From a virus: a DNA stretch of 64,000 nucleotides. Under the pieces are notes generated by a model. It did not search any database and had not been told where the DNA came from. It was given only the letters and a program-made list of their open reading frames with translations. The stretch covers positions 1 to 64,000 of IMG/VR virus record IMGVR_UViG_3300025828_004167; one strand, written 5' to 3'. Positions within the stretch are counted from its first letter, which is position 1. Each line of letters opens with the position of its first letter. The translations under genes were made by a program, and so were the position numbers. Positions 25,149 through 33,867 of this stretch are shown one piece after another.

Positions 25149-26105
25149 TTACGATGCTGAGTTTGAAACTTCCGTGTTGGAACTAGACTGGATATTCGCG
25201 CTCAATCCCTCGGTGTTGTTGGGATAGAACTCGGTCAAGGTCAACGTCATCTGAGGAGCCTCGTTAGGGTTGGCTGGCACACCTGACGTGTTGGGTGAAG
25301 TGTACGTGGTGTCATCCGCTGGGTCCTGTGCAATTTGTTGTATGGTCAATGTGACTGCTGTACCCACCGCCGCGTCCAGTTTGGCATTTATCTCTAAAGT
25401 GTTTGAATTGTAGTCAGCACCATTGTTTGAAGTTAATTTTAGTAATGTAGTGTATCCCGTTCCTAGGTCATGGAATCCATTGGCCAGACCGTCCGTGGTC
25501 AGTGACTCACCCGATCCCGATCTAGTTGATGCTTGTGACTTGAGATCTATGTTACCAAATCCTGAAGCGAGTTCTGAGAACACGGTGTCCTTGTCACCAT
25601 CCACCGATCCCGTTATCGTGGGTGCGATCCTGATGTAGCCGCCAGCGTTGAAGAAGTGTCTCATAGCGTCCGCTGATGCCCAAGTGATCGATCTCTCAAT
25701 GGTAGAAGTAGTGTTCCATGTGCCGGAGTTGGTCGATGCACCCGCCGCCTGTGAAGAAATAGCCGTTGCGTTTGGTGATCCCGCCGCTACCGAAGCCGCC
25801 AGTGTTGCTAGGTCAGCCTCCACGGCCGCCTTGATGGCTATGGTGTCTCCTGCCGATACCTGTGATCTTGTAGTCAGTGTGTCGTTGGTGTGGTTGGCGA
25901 TGTTGTCCATCGAAGTGAATAAGGTGTTCCAATGTGATGCAAGGATGGTGTCTCCCGCGCCCACTGTTGGTATCGCGGCCTGTCCAAGACCATATACCCC
26001 TGATCCTGTGCCCGCGAAATGGTTGTACCCGTATGGTGAACTTGAACTGTTCACAAACGTGTTGTATTCGTCATCTAAAATTTTTTCTCCTGCTACGTAT
26101 CCCAT
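25149..26105 (-). CDS. Virion structural / tail-fibre protein
   Basis: A 318-residue protein of low charge, rich in Ser, Thr, Ala, Gly and Asn, with no catalytic motif. The N-terminus contains the phrase AGDTILASHWNTLFTSMDNIANH, of the kind seen in marine myovirus structural proteins. A middle alanine-rich helix (AAVEADLATLAASVAAG) and a beta-rich C-terminus follow. It lies four bases downstream of a clear tail-fibre gene in the same orientation, and a GGAG site is present before its ATG. A fibre-tip or adaptor role is likely but not proven. Confidence 0.62.
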   Translation of the reverse strand: MGYVAGEKILDDEYNTFVNSSSSPYGYNHFAGTGSGVYGLGQAAIPTVGAGDTILASHWNTLFTSMDNIANHTNDTLTTRSQVSAGDTIAIKAAVEADLATLAASVAAGSPNATAISSQAAGASTNSGTWNTTSTIERSITWASADAMRHFFNAGGYIRIAPTITGSVDGDKDTVFSELASGFGNIDLKSQASTRSGSGESLTTDGLANGFHDLGTGYTTLLKLTSNNGADYNSNTLEINAKLDAAVGTAVTLTIQQIAQDPADDTTYTSPNTSGVPANPNEAPQMTLTLTEFYPNNTEGLSANIQSSSNTEVSNSAS

Positions 26106-26109
26106 AATG

Positions 26110-27750
26110 TTATTTCACTCCTATCACGCACTCTGTCAGTGCTGTTTCTTCGTTATATTTATGCTTAATCAGCCTGCCCAGGGTGTTAAAAGCGGTGCAT
26201 TCGTCCAGGTTGGCTGTCCTAGCCTCCCCATTGCCTGCTGAAACTATGCGGTCTCCCGCCTGTCCTGTACCCTTGATCTTGACGAAAACACGCCCTTTCA
26301 GTGCTATCATGGGGTGTGTTTCGTTGTTGCCGGCCTGTGCGTTCATTAAAAAAGCCGGAGATTCTGATACGACACCAAACACGGCGTCGTCTAATTCTTT
26401 TGTACACTTGGTTATCTCTGCATGTCCGCCTAAGATCACCACATCTCCCACTGCCAATTCACAATCGGCCTCATAACGCTCGGCCAAGTCAGCGTACTGC
26501 GCCGATGTTGATACCGCATGTACCACGTTGGCCCTGATGTCCACCAGTGTTGGCGCGCCCAGTTCAGTGTCTGTGTTACCGGACTTGAATGCAGTCCAGG
26601 CACCGCCTGCGTTGCCGTAAATGGTTGTTCCGTCGTCTGCGAAGGTCTCGTCCCACACCCAGAAGAGATCCTGTTCCGTAGCACTTGAAGTTTCGCCCCT
26701 GTTGACCTTCAGTCCTGAGTAGTTGGGCATTCCCGCCGCGCTTGATATGTTCCTGTTCAATTCTATGATGTTATCCTCCACTGTCAGCGTTGAAGTGTTG
26801 CTGGTCACAGTGTCGCCGTCTATGGTGAGGTTTCCTGTTATTCTTAAATCTCCTGACATGCTTACATTGCCGGTTGCTCCTGTCATGGTCATCACGGTCT
26901 TTGTGACCCCACCGTCATTTACCTTGAAACTGATGTCTCCGTCCTCCGTGACGTTGGCTATAGAGAAGTTGTCGCCCGACATGGTCATCTCTATGTCATT
27001 GCTGGCACCTATCCTCAATCCATTGTCGTTCTGTATCTCCAGGTGTCCCGTGGTTGAATCGTTCTGGTCAGATCTCAGGAAGTTGGCCACTGCGACGCCT
27101 CCTAACGCATCTGAATCCGTTGCCGTGCCCCTGAACTTGGCGTTAGAAACTGTGCTTGAAAGTTGTATACCCTGAGCCACCGATGAGAATCCTGCCGCTA
27201 TCAAGGCCGCCGCGTTCTCTTCTGTGGCGCTCGGTGTGAACGCAAGGTTTGATATCACGCCCACCACTGTGTCCTGTGTGACTAATTTAAGTATAGACCT
27301 GAATACTCCTGTGTTGTCCTGCACTACTTCTGTCACAACCTGTGTCACACCCGAACCCGCTATGGAAGTTGGACCGATCAAGGTCCACACAGATCCTGTG
27401 TAAACATAGAGTTGATTGTTGGCCGTGTCAAACCATAGGTCACCCTGCACAGCATTCGTTGGTGAAGTTGAGGAGTTGGTAGTTGAACCCACTGGCTTCC
27501 ACTTGGCCCCTGTGTAAACATTGATCTGTTTGTTGGTCTGGTCGAACCACAACTGTCCCTGTATCTTGTTCACAGGCGCTGATGTGTTGTTGAAATTCTC
27601 CAGTACCTTTACGAAGTTTTCGTTCAGTCGTTCACCAAACCCGGCATAGCCCTTACCAAAAAGTGTTAGGTCTGTCGTGGCGGTGTCTATGGTGCCGTCT
27701 GGCAGAGTTACTAATAAAGTACCGAATGTGTTGTTAATTTTGTACGCCAT
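26110..27750 (-). CDS. Tail-fibre protein with processing-type C-terminal domain
   Basis: A 546-residue fibre protein. The N-terminus (MAYKINNTFG...DLTLFGKGYAGFGERLNENFVKVLENF) precedes two tandem repeats of about 40 residues (QGQLWFDQTNKQINVYTG and QGDLWFDTANNQLYVYTG). The middle is a beta-rich shaft. The C-terminus (YADLAERYEADCELAVGDVVIL...HPMIALKGRVFVKIKG) resembles the peptidase_G2-type/self-processing domain that ends many phage fibres. The protein at 41518-42735 is a paralogue in its N-terminal and middle parts. A CATAAATA late-type motif lies seven bases before the ATG. Confidence 0.8.
   Translation of the reverse strand: MAYKINNTFGTLLVTLPDGTIDTATTDLTLFGKGYAGFGERLNENFVKVLENFNNTSAPVNKIQGQLWFDQTNKQINVYTGAKWKPVGSTTNSSTSPTNAVQGDLWFDTANNQLYVYTGSVWTLIGPTSIAGSGVTQVVTEVVQDNTGVFRSILKLVTQDTVVGVISNLAFTPSATEENAAALIAAGFSSVAQGIQLSSTVSNAKFRGTATDSDALGGVAVANFLRSDQNDSTTGHLEIQNDNGLRIGASNDIEMTMSGDNFSIANVTEDGDISFKVNDGGVTKTVMTMTGATGNVSMSGDLRITGNLTIDGDTVTSNTSTLTVEDNIIELNRNISSAAGMPNYSGLKVNRGETSSATEQDLFWVWDETFADDGTTIYGNAGGAWTAFKSGNTDTELGAPTLVDIRANVVHAVSTSAQYADLAERYEADCELAVGDVVILGGHAEITKCTKELDDAVFGVVSESPAFLMNAQAGNNETHPMIALKGRVFVKIKGTGQAGDRIVSAGNGEARTANLDECTAFNTLGRLIKHKYNEETALTECVIGVK
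26156..26163 (-). promoter_or_regulatory. Possible late promoter motif (CATAAATA)
   Basis: CATAAATA lies inside the end of the fibre gene, about 50 bases before ATG 26105. T4-like late promoters have the consensus TATAAATA with variation at the first base. Here the leader would be about 40 nt and contains GGAG, so it is a more conventional arrangement than the other candidates. Chance occurrence is possible. Confidence 0.3.
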
Positions 27751-27757
27751 GTACGGG

Positions 27758-27765
27758 TATTTATG
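27758..27765 (-). promoter_or_regulatory. Late promoter motif (CATAAATA) for the tail-fibre gene
   Basis: CATAAATA on the minus strand overlaps the stop codon of the upstream oxygenase gene and ends seven bases before ATG 27750 of the fibre gene, which has no ribosome site. It matches the NATAAATA late consensus of T4-like phages and is followed by the same AC context (ATAAATAC) as two other sites in the window. Confidence 0.5.
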
Positions 27766-28645
27766 CTGGAATCAAAGGCTTTGTGTACCTGCTAAACGGA
27801 GTGTAATATCCCTCTAGCCTGTTGTTGTAATTGACATCTCGCTTCATAAGATGCAGAGTGAGGCCTATCTTGTATGAGCAACCGTGCTTACGGTAGTCAG
27901 CGGGTGCGTGTAGCACACTGGCATCATGGACTATGGCACACTTTGGACGCCATGGCAATATCTTCTCTATGCTGAGACCCTCGTAGATGCTCATGGGTAT
28001 GTGTGCGGGCATGATGTCTTCCAAGATCTGTTGATCGCGAGCGCTGTGTTCCAGATTCTCCACGCCATACTCCTCGTAACTCTGGTGGCGGATCACATTA
28101 GCGTAGTTGGCGAAACTGCCTATGTCCCTGCCCCTCATGAAGTGCGTGGCCCTGCCCCTGTAACGCTGATTAAATGTCACGTACTCTGACGCATCGATCT
28201 TGTCCAGTTCCACTGGTATTATTATGTCCTTGTAGGGTCGATATCCCGTGAGGTGTGTCACGGCATCTGTGTGTAATCCATAGGGTTTTACTGATTTGAA
28301 GAACTGATCTCCCACGCTGATGGGATCCGACTGTGCGATGTCACTGTAAAAAATTACGTCATCACCAAAGTGCTCATAGATCTTAGGTCTTACTATGTCC
28401 GATATCTTGGCTATCAACATGGGGTACGTGATGTGTAGTACGTGATCGTTGATTGTATGACCAATTGTGTCAAAATTATCACTAAAGAACGATGCCAATG
28501 TTTCGCATTCGTGATCAGTGATGAAATCGTCCACCACGTATGATTCTTCATTTTGGTCTTTGAACAAAGTCGTGTTTGGATCATGGATTACATCCATTGA
28601 CTTTAATTCTTCCTGAGTGAATGGCCTATCTGTTTTGTATTTCAC
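27761..28645 (-). CDS. 2-oxoglutarate/Fe(II) oxygenase-like protein
   Basis: A 294-residue protein beginning at GTG 28645 after an AGAGAGGA ribosome site. Iron ligands are visible as HTD in YGLHTDAVTH and a distal His in SVLHAPADYRKHGCSYKIGLTLHL. A basic residue there could bind 2-oxoglutarate. The N-terminal 60 residues hold an acidic lead segment. This is the last gene of the right accessory block, and its stop overlaps the late motif of the fibre gene. Likely a hydroxylase; substrate unknown. Confidence 0.7.
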   Translation of the reverse strand: MKYKTDRPFTQEELKSMDVIHDPNTTLFKDQNEESYVVDDFITDHECETLASFFSDNFDTIGHTINDHVLHITYPMLIAKISDIVRPKIYEHFGDDVIFYSDIAQSDPISVGDQFFKSVKPYGLHTDAVTHLTGYRPYKDIIIPVELDKIDASEYVTFNQRYRGRATHFMRGRDIGSFANYANVIRHQSYEEYGVENLEHSARDQQILEDIMPAHIPMSIYEGLSIEKILPWRPKCAIVHDASVLHAPADYRKHGCSYKIGLTLHLMKRDVNYNNRLEGYYTPFSRYTKPLIPA

Positions 28646-29114
28646 TTGGTATCCTCTCTATGATCTCTTGCCATGGATGTCTTATGCAGAACTTTAGCAT
28701 CAGCCTATCGTAGTTGACCGGTTCCACCCAATGTTTCAGTTTGCCATTTTCCAACAAAACACACTCGTAGGGAACCTGCTGGTCCTCTACGACCATCACT
28801 GGTTGCGTGTCGAACAGGTTTATTTGTATGCTTGTCATGTCATCCTCGTCCACGTGTGGAGGCACATCGTTATTAGCGAAAAGATAGGCAAAACGGGGAT
28901 AGGTGTTCATCCCCCATATGCCAAGATCCTGCTCCACTTCCTTTGTGAGGTATCTTATGTCCGATCCGTCTTTCAGGTACACTTTCCACCATGATAATTT
29001 TGGCTCGAACTTCTTCCACTGATACCATTCACCACGTTGGTGAATGTCGTAGAATATTTTCCTGTATTTCTCTTTGTCTATTCTGTAATCAAGATGGATC
29101 AAATTCATAGGCAT
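28626..29114 (-). CDS. 2-oxoglutarate/Fe(II) oxygenase-like protein (short)
   Basis: A 162-residue protein with HVD in VPPHVDEDDMTSIQINLF. A distal His occurs in LKHWVEPVNYDRLMLKFCIRHPW, where the Arg could anchor 2-oxoglutarate. An AAAGGAG ribosome site precedes ATG 29114. It is near the minimum size for the double-stranded beta-helix fold, so it may be a compact enzyme or a binding-only remnant. It overlaps both neighbouring oxygenase-like genes. Confidence 0.65.
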   Translation of the reverse strand: MPMNLIHLDYRIDKEKYRKIFYDIHQRGEWYQWKKFEPKLSWWKVYLKDGSDIRYLTKEVEQDLGIWGMNTYPRFAYLFANNDVPPHVDEDDMTSIQINLFDTQPVMVVEDQQVPYECVLLENGKLKHWVEPVNYDRLMLKFCIRHPWQEIIERIPSEIQNR

Positions 29115-29571
29115 GATCTCCTTTAAAAAATTTTAAACACTTGTAAAATTCAATGCAGTCCTCTATGTCGTCATCAAACGATATGTTCAAATTTATCCGT
29201 TTGTTATTGTTGTTGAATACCGCGTGTCTGACCTGTGTGTTTAGGAACATGGGTTTTGAAATTTCCGCATGCTCAAAACTACAAGGGGCGTAATCCTCAC
29301 TCAGGGGATATATCAAAGCAGTGTTACGTTTGCCACCATCGGTATGCCATTCCTGCACGGCGTTGGGACGTATCATTAAAAGATAACAGTTCCTCCCATG
29401 GAACGTCATGTTTAGATCATAAAAGTTCAGCACAGTAGGTTTCCTGGTCTTCGTGGATTTATGCGTAGTCCAATCCTCGTCTTTGAGACTCATTCCTATT
29501 CTGAGCAGTCTGTCTTTGACTTCAGTATCTAGGAACTCAGGTAACTCATAATGGCTAAGATCACTAGGCAT
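29089..29571 (-). CDS. 2-oxoglutarate/Fe(II) oxygenase-like protein (short)
   Basis: A 160-residue protein with HTD in EWHTDGGKRNTALIYPL and the distal His with Arg in QVRHAVFNNNNKRINLNISF. The layout (HxD about 60 residues before the distal His) fits small prolyl-hydroxylase-like enzymes. AAAGGA lies nine bases before ATG. It begins MPSDLSHYE, like the next upstream gene's MPGDLTIDAE, suggesting that these genes share a duplicated translation-start region. Confidence 0.68.
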   Translation of the reverse strand: MPSDLSHYELPEFLDTEVKDRLLRIGMSLKDEDWTTHKSTKTRKPTVLNFYDLNMTFHGRNCYLLMIRPNAVQEWHTDGGKRNTALIYPLSEDYAPCSFEHAEISKPMFLNTQVRHAVFNNNNKRINLNISFDDDIEDCIEFYKCLKFFKGDHAYEFDPS

Positions 29572-30217
29572 CTCTGTAGTCCTTTTCCATCATTTTCTTG
29601 TATGACCTTTCAATTATCTGTGCAGGCACCTTTCCACTGTAAATGATATGTAACCGCTGTTCACTGCTGTTGTTCTCTACCCAGTGTTTATCGTAGAGAT
29701 TCATCATGTTGACCGGATTCGAATCAAAATCAATGATGCCTGCTCTCTCGTTATGGAAATGACATCCACTGGGATTGGTTATGGCGATGTTGGCTCCGTG
29801 CAGGTTACTATGCCGACTATCCCTGTGGACTGCGATCTTTCCTCCCGGCTCTAACAGGCTGAAATAAATCCTTCCCACAAAGTTGTCTTCTCCAAAGGTG
29901 TCCTTGAACCACTGTACGGTAACGGGACACTCATTAGCCACATCCTTCCAGACATGTCTGTCTTTGCTGACGAACCCATTTTTGTCTGAACTGACCGAGG
30001 TTTCAACCGACAGCGGAGCATAAAGTTCGAGGCTATTCCACCCCACGAATCTGGGATCGATCGATCCATCTGTTTTGCGGTGAGGTGATGCTCGATGCTT
30101 GACCGCCTCCCACTCCTTGAAGATCCTTTCCTTTGGAACTTCTATTTCAAGTGGCAAGTGGCTAATGCCACTTTTAAAGATTATCCACTCAGCATCTATA
30201 GTTAGATCACCAGGCAT
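29564..30217 (-). CDS. Aspartyl/asparaginyl beta-hydroxylase-like oxygenase
   Basis: A 217-residue protein of the aspartyl/asparaginyl beta-hydroxylase type. It has HRD in GGKIAVHRDSRHSNLHGANIAI, then a GCHFHNE segment, and the distal His in YDKHWVENNSSEQRLHIIYSG followed by Arg. This order and the VENNS-x-x-x-R-x-H signature recur in the protein at 35182-35766. Known family members hydroxylate Asp or Asn side chains in proteins. Possible targets here are the phage's own tail proteins, but that is inference. Confidence 0.75.
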   Translation of the reverse strand: MPGDLTIDAEWIIFKSGISHLPLEIEVPKERIFKEWEAVKHRASPHRKTDGSIDPRFVGWNSLELYAPLSVETSVSSDKNGFVSKDRHVWKDVANECPVTVQWFKDTFGEDNFVGRIYFSLLEPGGKIAVHRDSRHSNLHGANIAITNPSGCHFHNERAGIIDFDSNPVNMMNLYDKHWVENNSSEQRLHIIYSGKVPAQIIERSYKKMMEKDYRDA

Positions 30218-30870
30218 CTTTGTAATCCTCTGATACTATTTGTTGGGAACTTGGTATCATGCCATTTGGCATTAAATCTCGCGGCCAGCCAATCGTCGTC
30301 ATAGAACGACCATAACCACTTATCAGTCTTAATGTAGAACACATCATGGCTTTCTATGTCCTCCCACATGTTCGGCTCAAGGTTCTTCCATGTGCATATG
30401 GCATCATAGGAGGGGCGGAATCTATTGGAATAATATGTCAGCAGTACCTGATCACAGTGTTTCTTCAACACATCTATTATGTCTCGAGTTTCCTCGAAAG
30501 TGAAATGCGTGAATACCGAAAAGGCAACACACACATCGTAATGATTTTTTATCGTTGGCACCCGTTCCTGTCCATGTGGATTGTACATGTGATTGTATCC
30601 GTCATAGTGTTCGAACTTGTACTGTGGTAATCGGAATTTATTTTTGTTTATAACCCCTAGATCTATGTCCATTCCTGTATAATTGCCATGTGATTCGAAA
30701 CTGACAAAGTTTGCTTCGCCGCACCCAAAATCCAACACACTCTTGCCTTCGAATTGAATGAATTGCTCAAAATATTTCCTTATCTGTCCCCTACCCCAGT
30801 ACCTGCCATACAGGTCTGTATCGCCGTTAGACATATAAAGATAGTTTGCCTGTAGTCCGGGTTTAGTCAT
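30202..30870 (-). CDS. SAM-dependent methyltransferase (class I)
   Basis: A 222-residue class I methyltransferase with motif I as SVLDFGCGEANFVSF (about 39-53) and the acidic loop GMDID at the end of strand 2. Motif IV is in VCVAFSVFTHFTFEE and the later strand in DQVLLTYYSNR. A strong AAAGGAG ribosome site precedes ATG 30870. It lies beside a second methyltransferase with 8 nt overlap. Substrate is unknown; sugar O-methylation or protein methylation both fit the context. Confidence 0.8.
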   Translation of the reverse strand: MTKPGLQANYLYMSNGDTDLYGRYWGRGQIRKYFEQFIQFEGKSVLDFGCGEANFVSFESHGNYTGMDIDLGVINKNKFRLPQYKFEHYDGYNHMYNPHGQERVPTIKNHYDVCVAFSVFTHFTFEETRDIIDVLKKHCDQVLLTYYSNRFRPSYDAICTWKNLEPNMWEDIESHDVFYIKTDKWLWSFYDDDWLAARFNAKWHDTKFPTNSIRGLQRCLVI

Positions 30871-31567
30871 CGGTCTCCTTTATGGCAACACCACCTAAAA
30901 ACATATGATCCATCCAAAACGGTTGGATCAAATTAAATCCCGCATCACTCAACATCTGGTCGATTTCCTTCCAGGAGTTAGGTTTTAACATGCTACGCAA
31001 TTTCTTTTCCTTTTCCAATATCTCGTCGGAAGTAAAATGTTTGGATTTGTAATCATAGTAGTTGAATGTGAGCATTTCCTGGAATCTCGCATCACTGCAC
31101 ACAATTTTTTCTGCGAAAATGAAGCATCCTCCCTTATTCAATCCTTTGTATATCTTTTCAATCATCGATGCTCTGTCCTTAACTGGCAAAAACTGGAGTG
31201 TGAAAAGTGACGTGACCAATGAACAGTTTGTGAATTTATAATCCCGTATGTCGCCATGTATGAAGGACAACCTAGTGCTTGGTTGTTTTTTGTAAACTAA
31301 TTGCTTTGTATTATCTAGGGACTTTACAAAATTTTCCTCTATCTCGACGCCAACATACTCACAGTCAATGACATTCTTTGCAAAGATCTCATAAAGTAAT
31401 TTGCCAGTGGAACAACCTATGTCTACAACTGTGGTATTCTGCTCGACGAAATACTGCGATAGATTGACAACGTCTTGTAATAAATTATCGTAACCACGTA
31501 TGGATTTCTTTATGTGTTCGTCAAAATTTTCCGCTTCGCCGTGTCCAAATGTAAACTTATGGTTCAT
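30863..31567 (-). CDS. CmoA-like SAM-dependent methyltransferase-fold enzyme
   Basis: A 234-residue class I fold with TVVDIGCSTGKLL as motif I. Its N-terminus (FDEHIKKSIRGYDNLLQDVVNLSQYFV) matches the F.eHv...i..S.pGY pattern of CmoA, the carboxy-SAM synthase of tRNA wobble modification. Other motifs include SLFTLQFLPVKDR and GLNKGGCFIFAEKI. Whether it makes carboxy-SAM or methylates is undecided, since many CmoA-like proteins are plain methyltransferases. It overlaps the PP-loop ATPase gene, so the two may act in one pathway. GGAGGT precedes ATG. Confidence 0.7.
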   Translation of the reverse strand: MNHKFTFGHGEAENFDEHIKKSIRGYDNLLQDVVNLSQYFVEQNTTVVDIGCSTGKLLYEIFAKNVIDCEYVGVEIEENFVKSLDNTKQLVYKKQPSTRLSFIHGDIRDYKFTNCSLVTSLFTLQFLPVKDRASMIEKIYKGLNKGGCFIFAEKIVCSDARFQEMLTFNYYDYKSKHFTSDEILEKEKKLRSMLKPNSWKEIDQMLSDAGFNLIQPFWMDHMFLGGVAIKETDD

Positions 31568-32535
31568 ACTGTTTTACCTCCGAGATGACTGACCAAATCG
31601 TTGTATTCCCACGAATGCACCTGATTACAATGTCCGTACTTCTGCATCAAAACAGTTCTACACTTTAGGTCGAAGTGCATTATATTTTCAAAACCCGTTT
31701 GCTTACGCTCCTGTACAATATCAGGAAATCCTTCTTCATATATCTTTTTCTTGCTAAGTTCCACGTCTATCTCTCCCCATTCTCCACATTCTGCTAGGTG
31801 CTTTGTCCATGGATGATGTAAAAATGACAATAGAATTTCTGGTGTGTATATAAAGAACCCAGGCACTGCTGGTTTTTGTTTTAACATTGGATAACGAAAG
31901 ATCGACATGTGTCTTTCGTTCCTTTTGACGTACCAAGGCACTTTTGGATATTCTTTTATTTCGTTTTCGATCACTGTCATAGTCTTTAGATCCCACTTCC
32001 AATATTTTGAAAAATCTCTGTGTACTACGTTTGTGTTGTAACCCAAAACAGGCACTCCCTCAACTTGATCATATAACCATAAAAATAAAAGCATCTGTGG
32101 TGTGGGACAACTTGACAAGTCTGCATATTCAAATGCTTCAGATTCCAAAAACTCTTCAATATCTAGTTTATGTATGATTGGTTTTATTCCGTTTGCATCA
32201 CAGAACTTGTACGCACATCCAACATCCTGCAGGTTGAGATTATCTGCAAATTCTACGACGTTTACATTGACCGGTATGTCTTGTTCTATGAAACTCCTCA
32301 ACATGACCTCACTGTCTGAACCTCCACTGTACAGTACGTCAACAGGCAACGACAGAGCATCTACTCTGTCTTTTATCATTCTGGCAACCCTAAAACATTC
32401 TTCCTTGAATGTTCCAACATTCCTTGACACGGTTCCGTATCCTGCCCAAAACTTGTCATCCTCGTTTTGCCTAGTGTTATATTCTAGACCGTTGTACCCA
32501 AATTTGAAGTGGTTATTTTCTGTGTATTCGAACAT
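31564..32535 (-). CDS. PP-loop ATP pyrophosphatase (asparagine synthase-like)
   Basis: A 323-residue protein with the PP-loop LYSGGSDSEVML near residue 70 (numbered from ATG 32535; a GTG one codon upstream is less likely). Enzymes with this SGGxDS motif activate a carboxyl, amide or tRNA base by adenylation before amidation or thiolation. A GAGGAG site precedes the start. The rest (YKFCDANGIKPIIHKLDIEEFL) fits the N-type ATPase fold of asparagine synthases rather than a full tRNA enzyme, and no glutaminase domain is present. It sits between a CmoA-like enzyme and an oxygenase. A ligase acting on a small molecule or protein residue is the cautious reading. Confidence 0.78.
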   Translation of the reverse strand: MFEYTENNHFKFGYNGLEYNTRQNEDDKFWAGYGTVSRNVGTFKEECFRVARMIKDRVDALSLPVDVLYSGGSDSEVMLRSFIEQDIPVNVNVVEFADNLNLQDVGCAYKFCDANGIKPIIHKLDIEEFLESEAFEYADLSSCPTPQMLLFLWLYDQVEGVPVLGYNTNVVHRDFSKYWKWDLKTMTVIENEIKEYPKVPWYVKRNERHMSIFRYPMLKQKPAVPGFFIYTPEILLSFLHHPWTKHLAECGEWGEIDVELSKKKIYEEGFPDIVQERKQTGFENIMHFDLKCRTVLMQKYGHCNQVHSWEYNDLVSHLGGKTV

Positions 32536-33056
32536 CACGTTAACTCCTCGAACCCGATATCATGGATCCCCATATGAAATACTACTCTCTCTTTTGATGG
32601 AGGCCTTACTCCGTGTGGTTTCTTTGTGTTCAATACCACCATGGAATGATAAAGTATGCTGTCGCTGTTGGTACCGTCGTTAAAGTACAGCTCTCCTGTG
32701 TTTTCCGTTATGGGAATCACAAACGAACACTTACTCTTTTTATCAACGTGTATCGGCAACTCTCCTCCCGCCAGCACCCTGAAGAAATTACATCTGAATT
32801 CCCTGGGTCTGATCCCAAACTCGTTCCATATGTTTTTTATGAGTCTCAACAACTTGCGGTCGAAGTCGTGAATCTCTTGTACATAGAACTTGTTCATTTC
32901 CTTTCCGCCCGTCGCCTCATTAACATATTCGGAGTACAACTGGTTGCTGTCTTCCCACTTGCCGTTGAAATAACCGTTCCAGAAATCAGTAGGAACCTTG
33001 TAATCGGTCTCTATAAACAAGTTTTTATGCCAGTTTTTTTGTATATGCCTTGTCAT
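32535..33056 (-). CDS. 2-oxoglutarate/Fe(II) oxygenase-like protein
   Basis: A 173-residue protein from ATG 33056 (a frame two codons longer would need TTG). It has HVD in ELPIHVDKKSKCSFVIPI and the distal His with Arg in KKPHGVRPPSKERVVFHMGIH, a complete oxygenase triad. Its stop overlaps the PP-loop gene as TGATG. AGGA lies 12 bases before the start. It overlaps the upstream TauD-like gene by 32 nt. Substrate unknown. Confidence 0.7.
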   Translation of the reverse strand: MTRHIQKNWHKNLFIETDYKVPTDFWNGYFNGKWEDSNQLYSEYVNEATGGKEMNKFYVQEIHDFDRKLLRLIKNIWNEFGIRPREFRCNFFRVLAGGELPIHVDKKSKCSFVIPITENTGELYFNDGTNSDSILYHSMVVLNTKKPHGVRPPSKERVVFHMGIHDIGFEELT

Positions 33057-33867
33057 AATCAAATGCTATCCTGTGGAGTAATCTGTTTTTCATGCCGTCA
33101 AAACTCCATCTTTTGTGTATGCTCAACCATTGCTCGGATATGACAAGATCGTTGTCCTGCCACGCATGATGGTAGATGTACTTTTCCTGTGTACAGTGTT
33201 CCTTGAGTAGTTTGTGTAACTCCTTCCATTCCTCTCTTGTTGCTCCTTCCACTATATCGTACACTTGCTGGAATGGAAAGTAAAGTCCTTTTTTACCCTC
33301 TTTGTTCGTATGAACAAGACTGATAGGGTTTTCATAATTTATTTTTTCCTTTGCTACTGCCATGTTGCTGAACGAACCCACTTTATACCCAGAAGCATAT
33401 TTTATAGTTTCCAGTTTTCTTTTCATTTCCATTGACAGGTCGTTGTATGCCATTTCCTGGTTTATCCAACTTGTACGTGATCCTGCACTGCCCTTAACGG
33501 CGTACAGCCAGACGAATGGGTATCTCTTCACGGCATTGGCATGATGTGTGTGCCAATCCAGTTCCTCGTCGTGACCGAACAGTCCCTTGTCACCTTTAGC
33601 ATTCAACTCTCCTGTGACTCTGATCACGCCTGGTTCGATCAGTATCCGTTCTTTCTCCGCGGCGTCCTTCCCATGATCCAGTTTTACTGTGCCAATGCTC
33701 GAAGCGATTCTCATCTGGTCCTGTATCGTTAGAGTTTGATCTCTGAATATCACCACAAAATGCCTGTTACACAATTTTGCGACTTCATGCAGTTGTGTTA
33801 CAGAAAGGCTGTTGATGTCCTCGTGTATTGTTAGTGTCCAACCGTTACTGTCTATTGATGATTTCAT
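33025..33867 (-). CDS. TauD/TfdA-family dioxygenase-like protein with altered iron site
   Basis: A 280-residue protein of TauD/TfdA layout: FVVIFRDQTLTIQDQMRIASSIG, the active-site strand ELDWHTHHANAVKRYPFVWLYAV, and a C-terminal LSIHKRWSFDGMKNRLLHRIAFDY with the distal His and Arg. The usual WHTD is WHTH here, so the carboxylate iron ligand is replaced by His. A three-His site is possible, or the protein may no longer be an oxygenase. AGGA is five bases before ATG. It is flanked by canonical oxygenases. Confidence 0.72.
   Translation of the reverse strand: MKSSIDSNGWTLTIHEDINSLSVTQLHEVAKLCNRHFVVIFRDQTLTIQDQMRIASSIGTVKLDHGKDAAEKERILIEPGVIRVTGELNAKGDKGLFGHDEELDWHTHHANAVKRYPFVWLYAVKGSAGSRTSWINQEMAYNDLSMEMKRKLETIKYASGYKVGSFSNMAVAKEKINYENPISLVHTNKEGKKGLYFPFQQVYDIVEGATREEWKELHKLLKEHCTQEKYIYHHAWQDNDLVISEQWLSIHKRWSFDGMKNRLLHRIAFDYDKAYTKKLA

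Noticed and set aside
31564-32535. tRNA-Ile lysidine synthetase (TilS) as the identity of the PP-loop gene
   Set aside because: The SGGSDS motif fits, but the flanking sequence resembles the asparagine-synthase-type ATPase and the TilS C-terminal tRNA-binding domains are not apparent.
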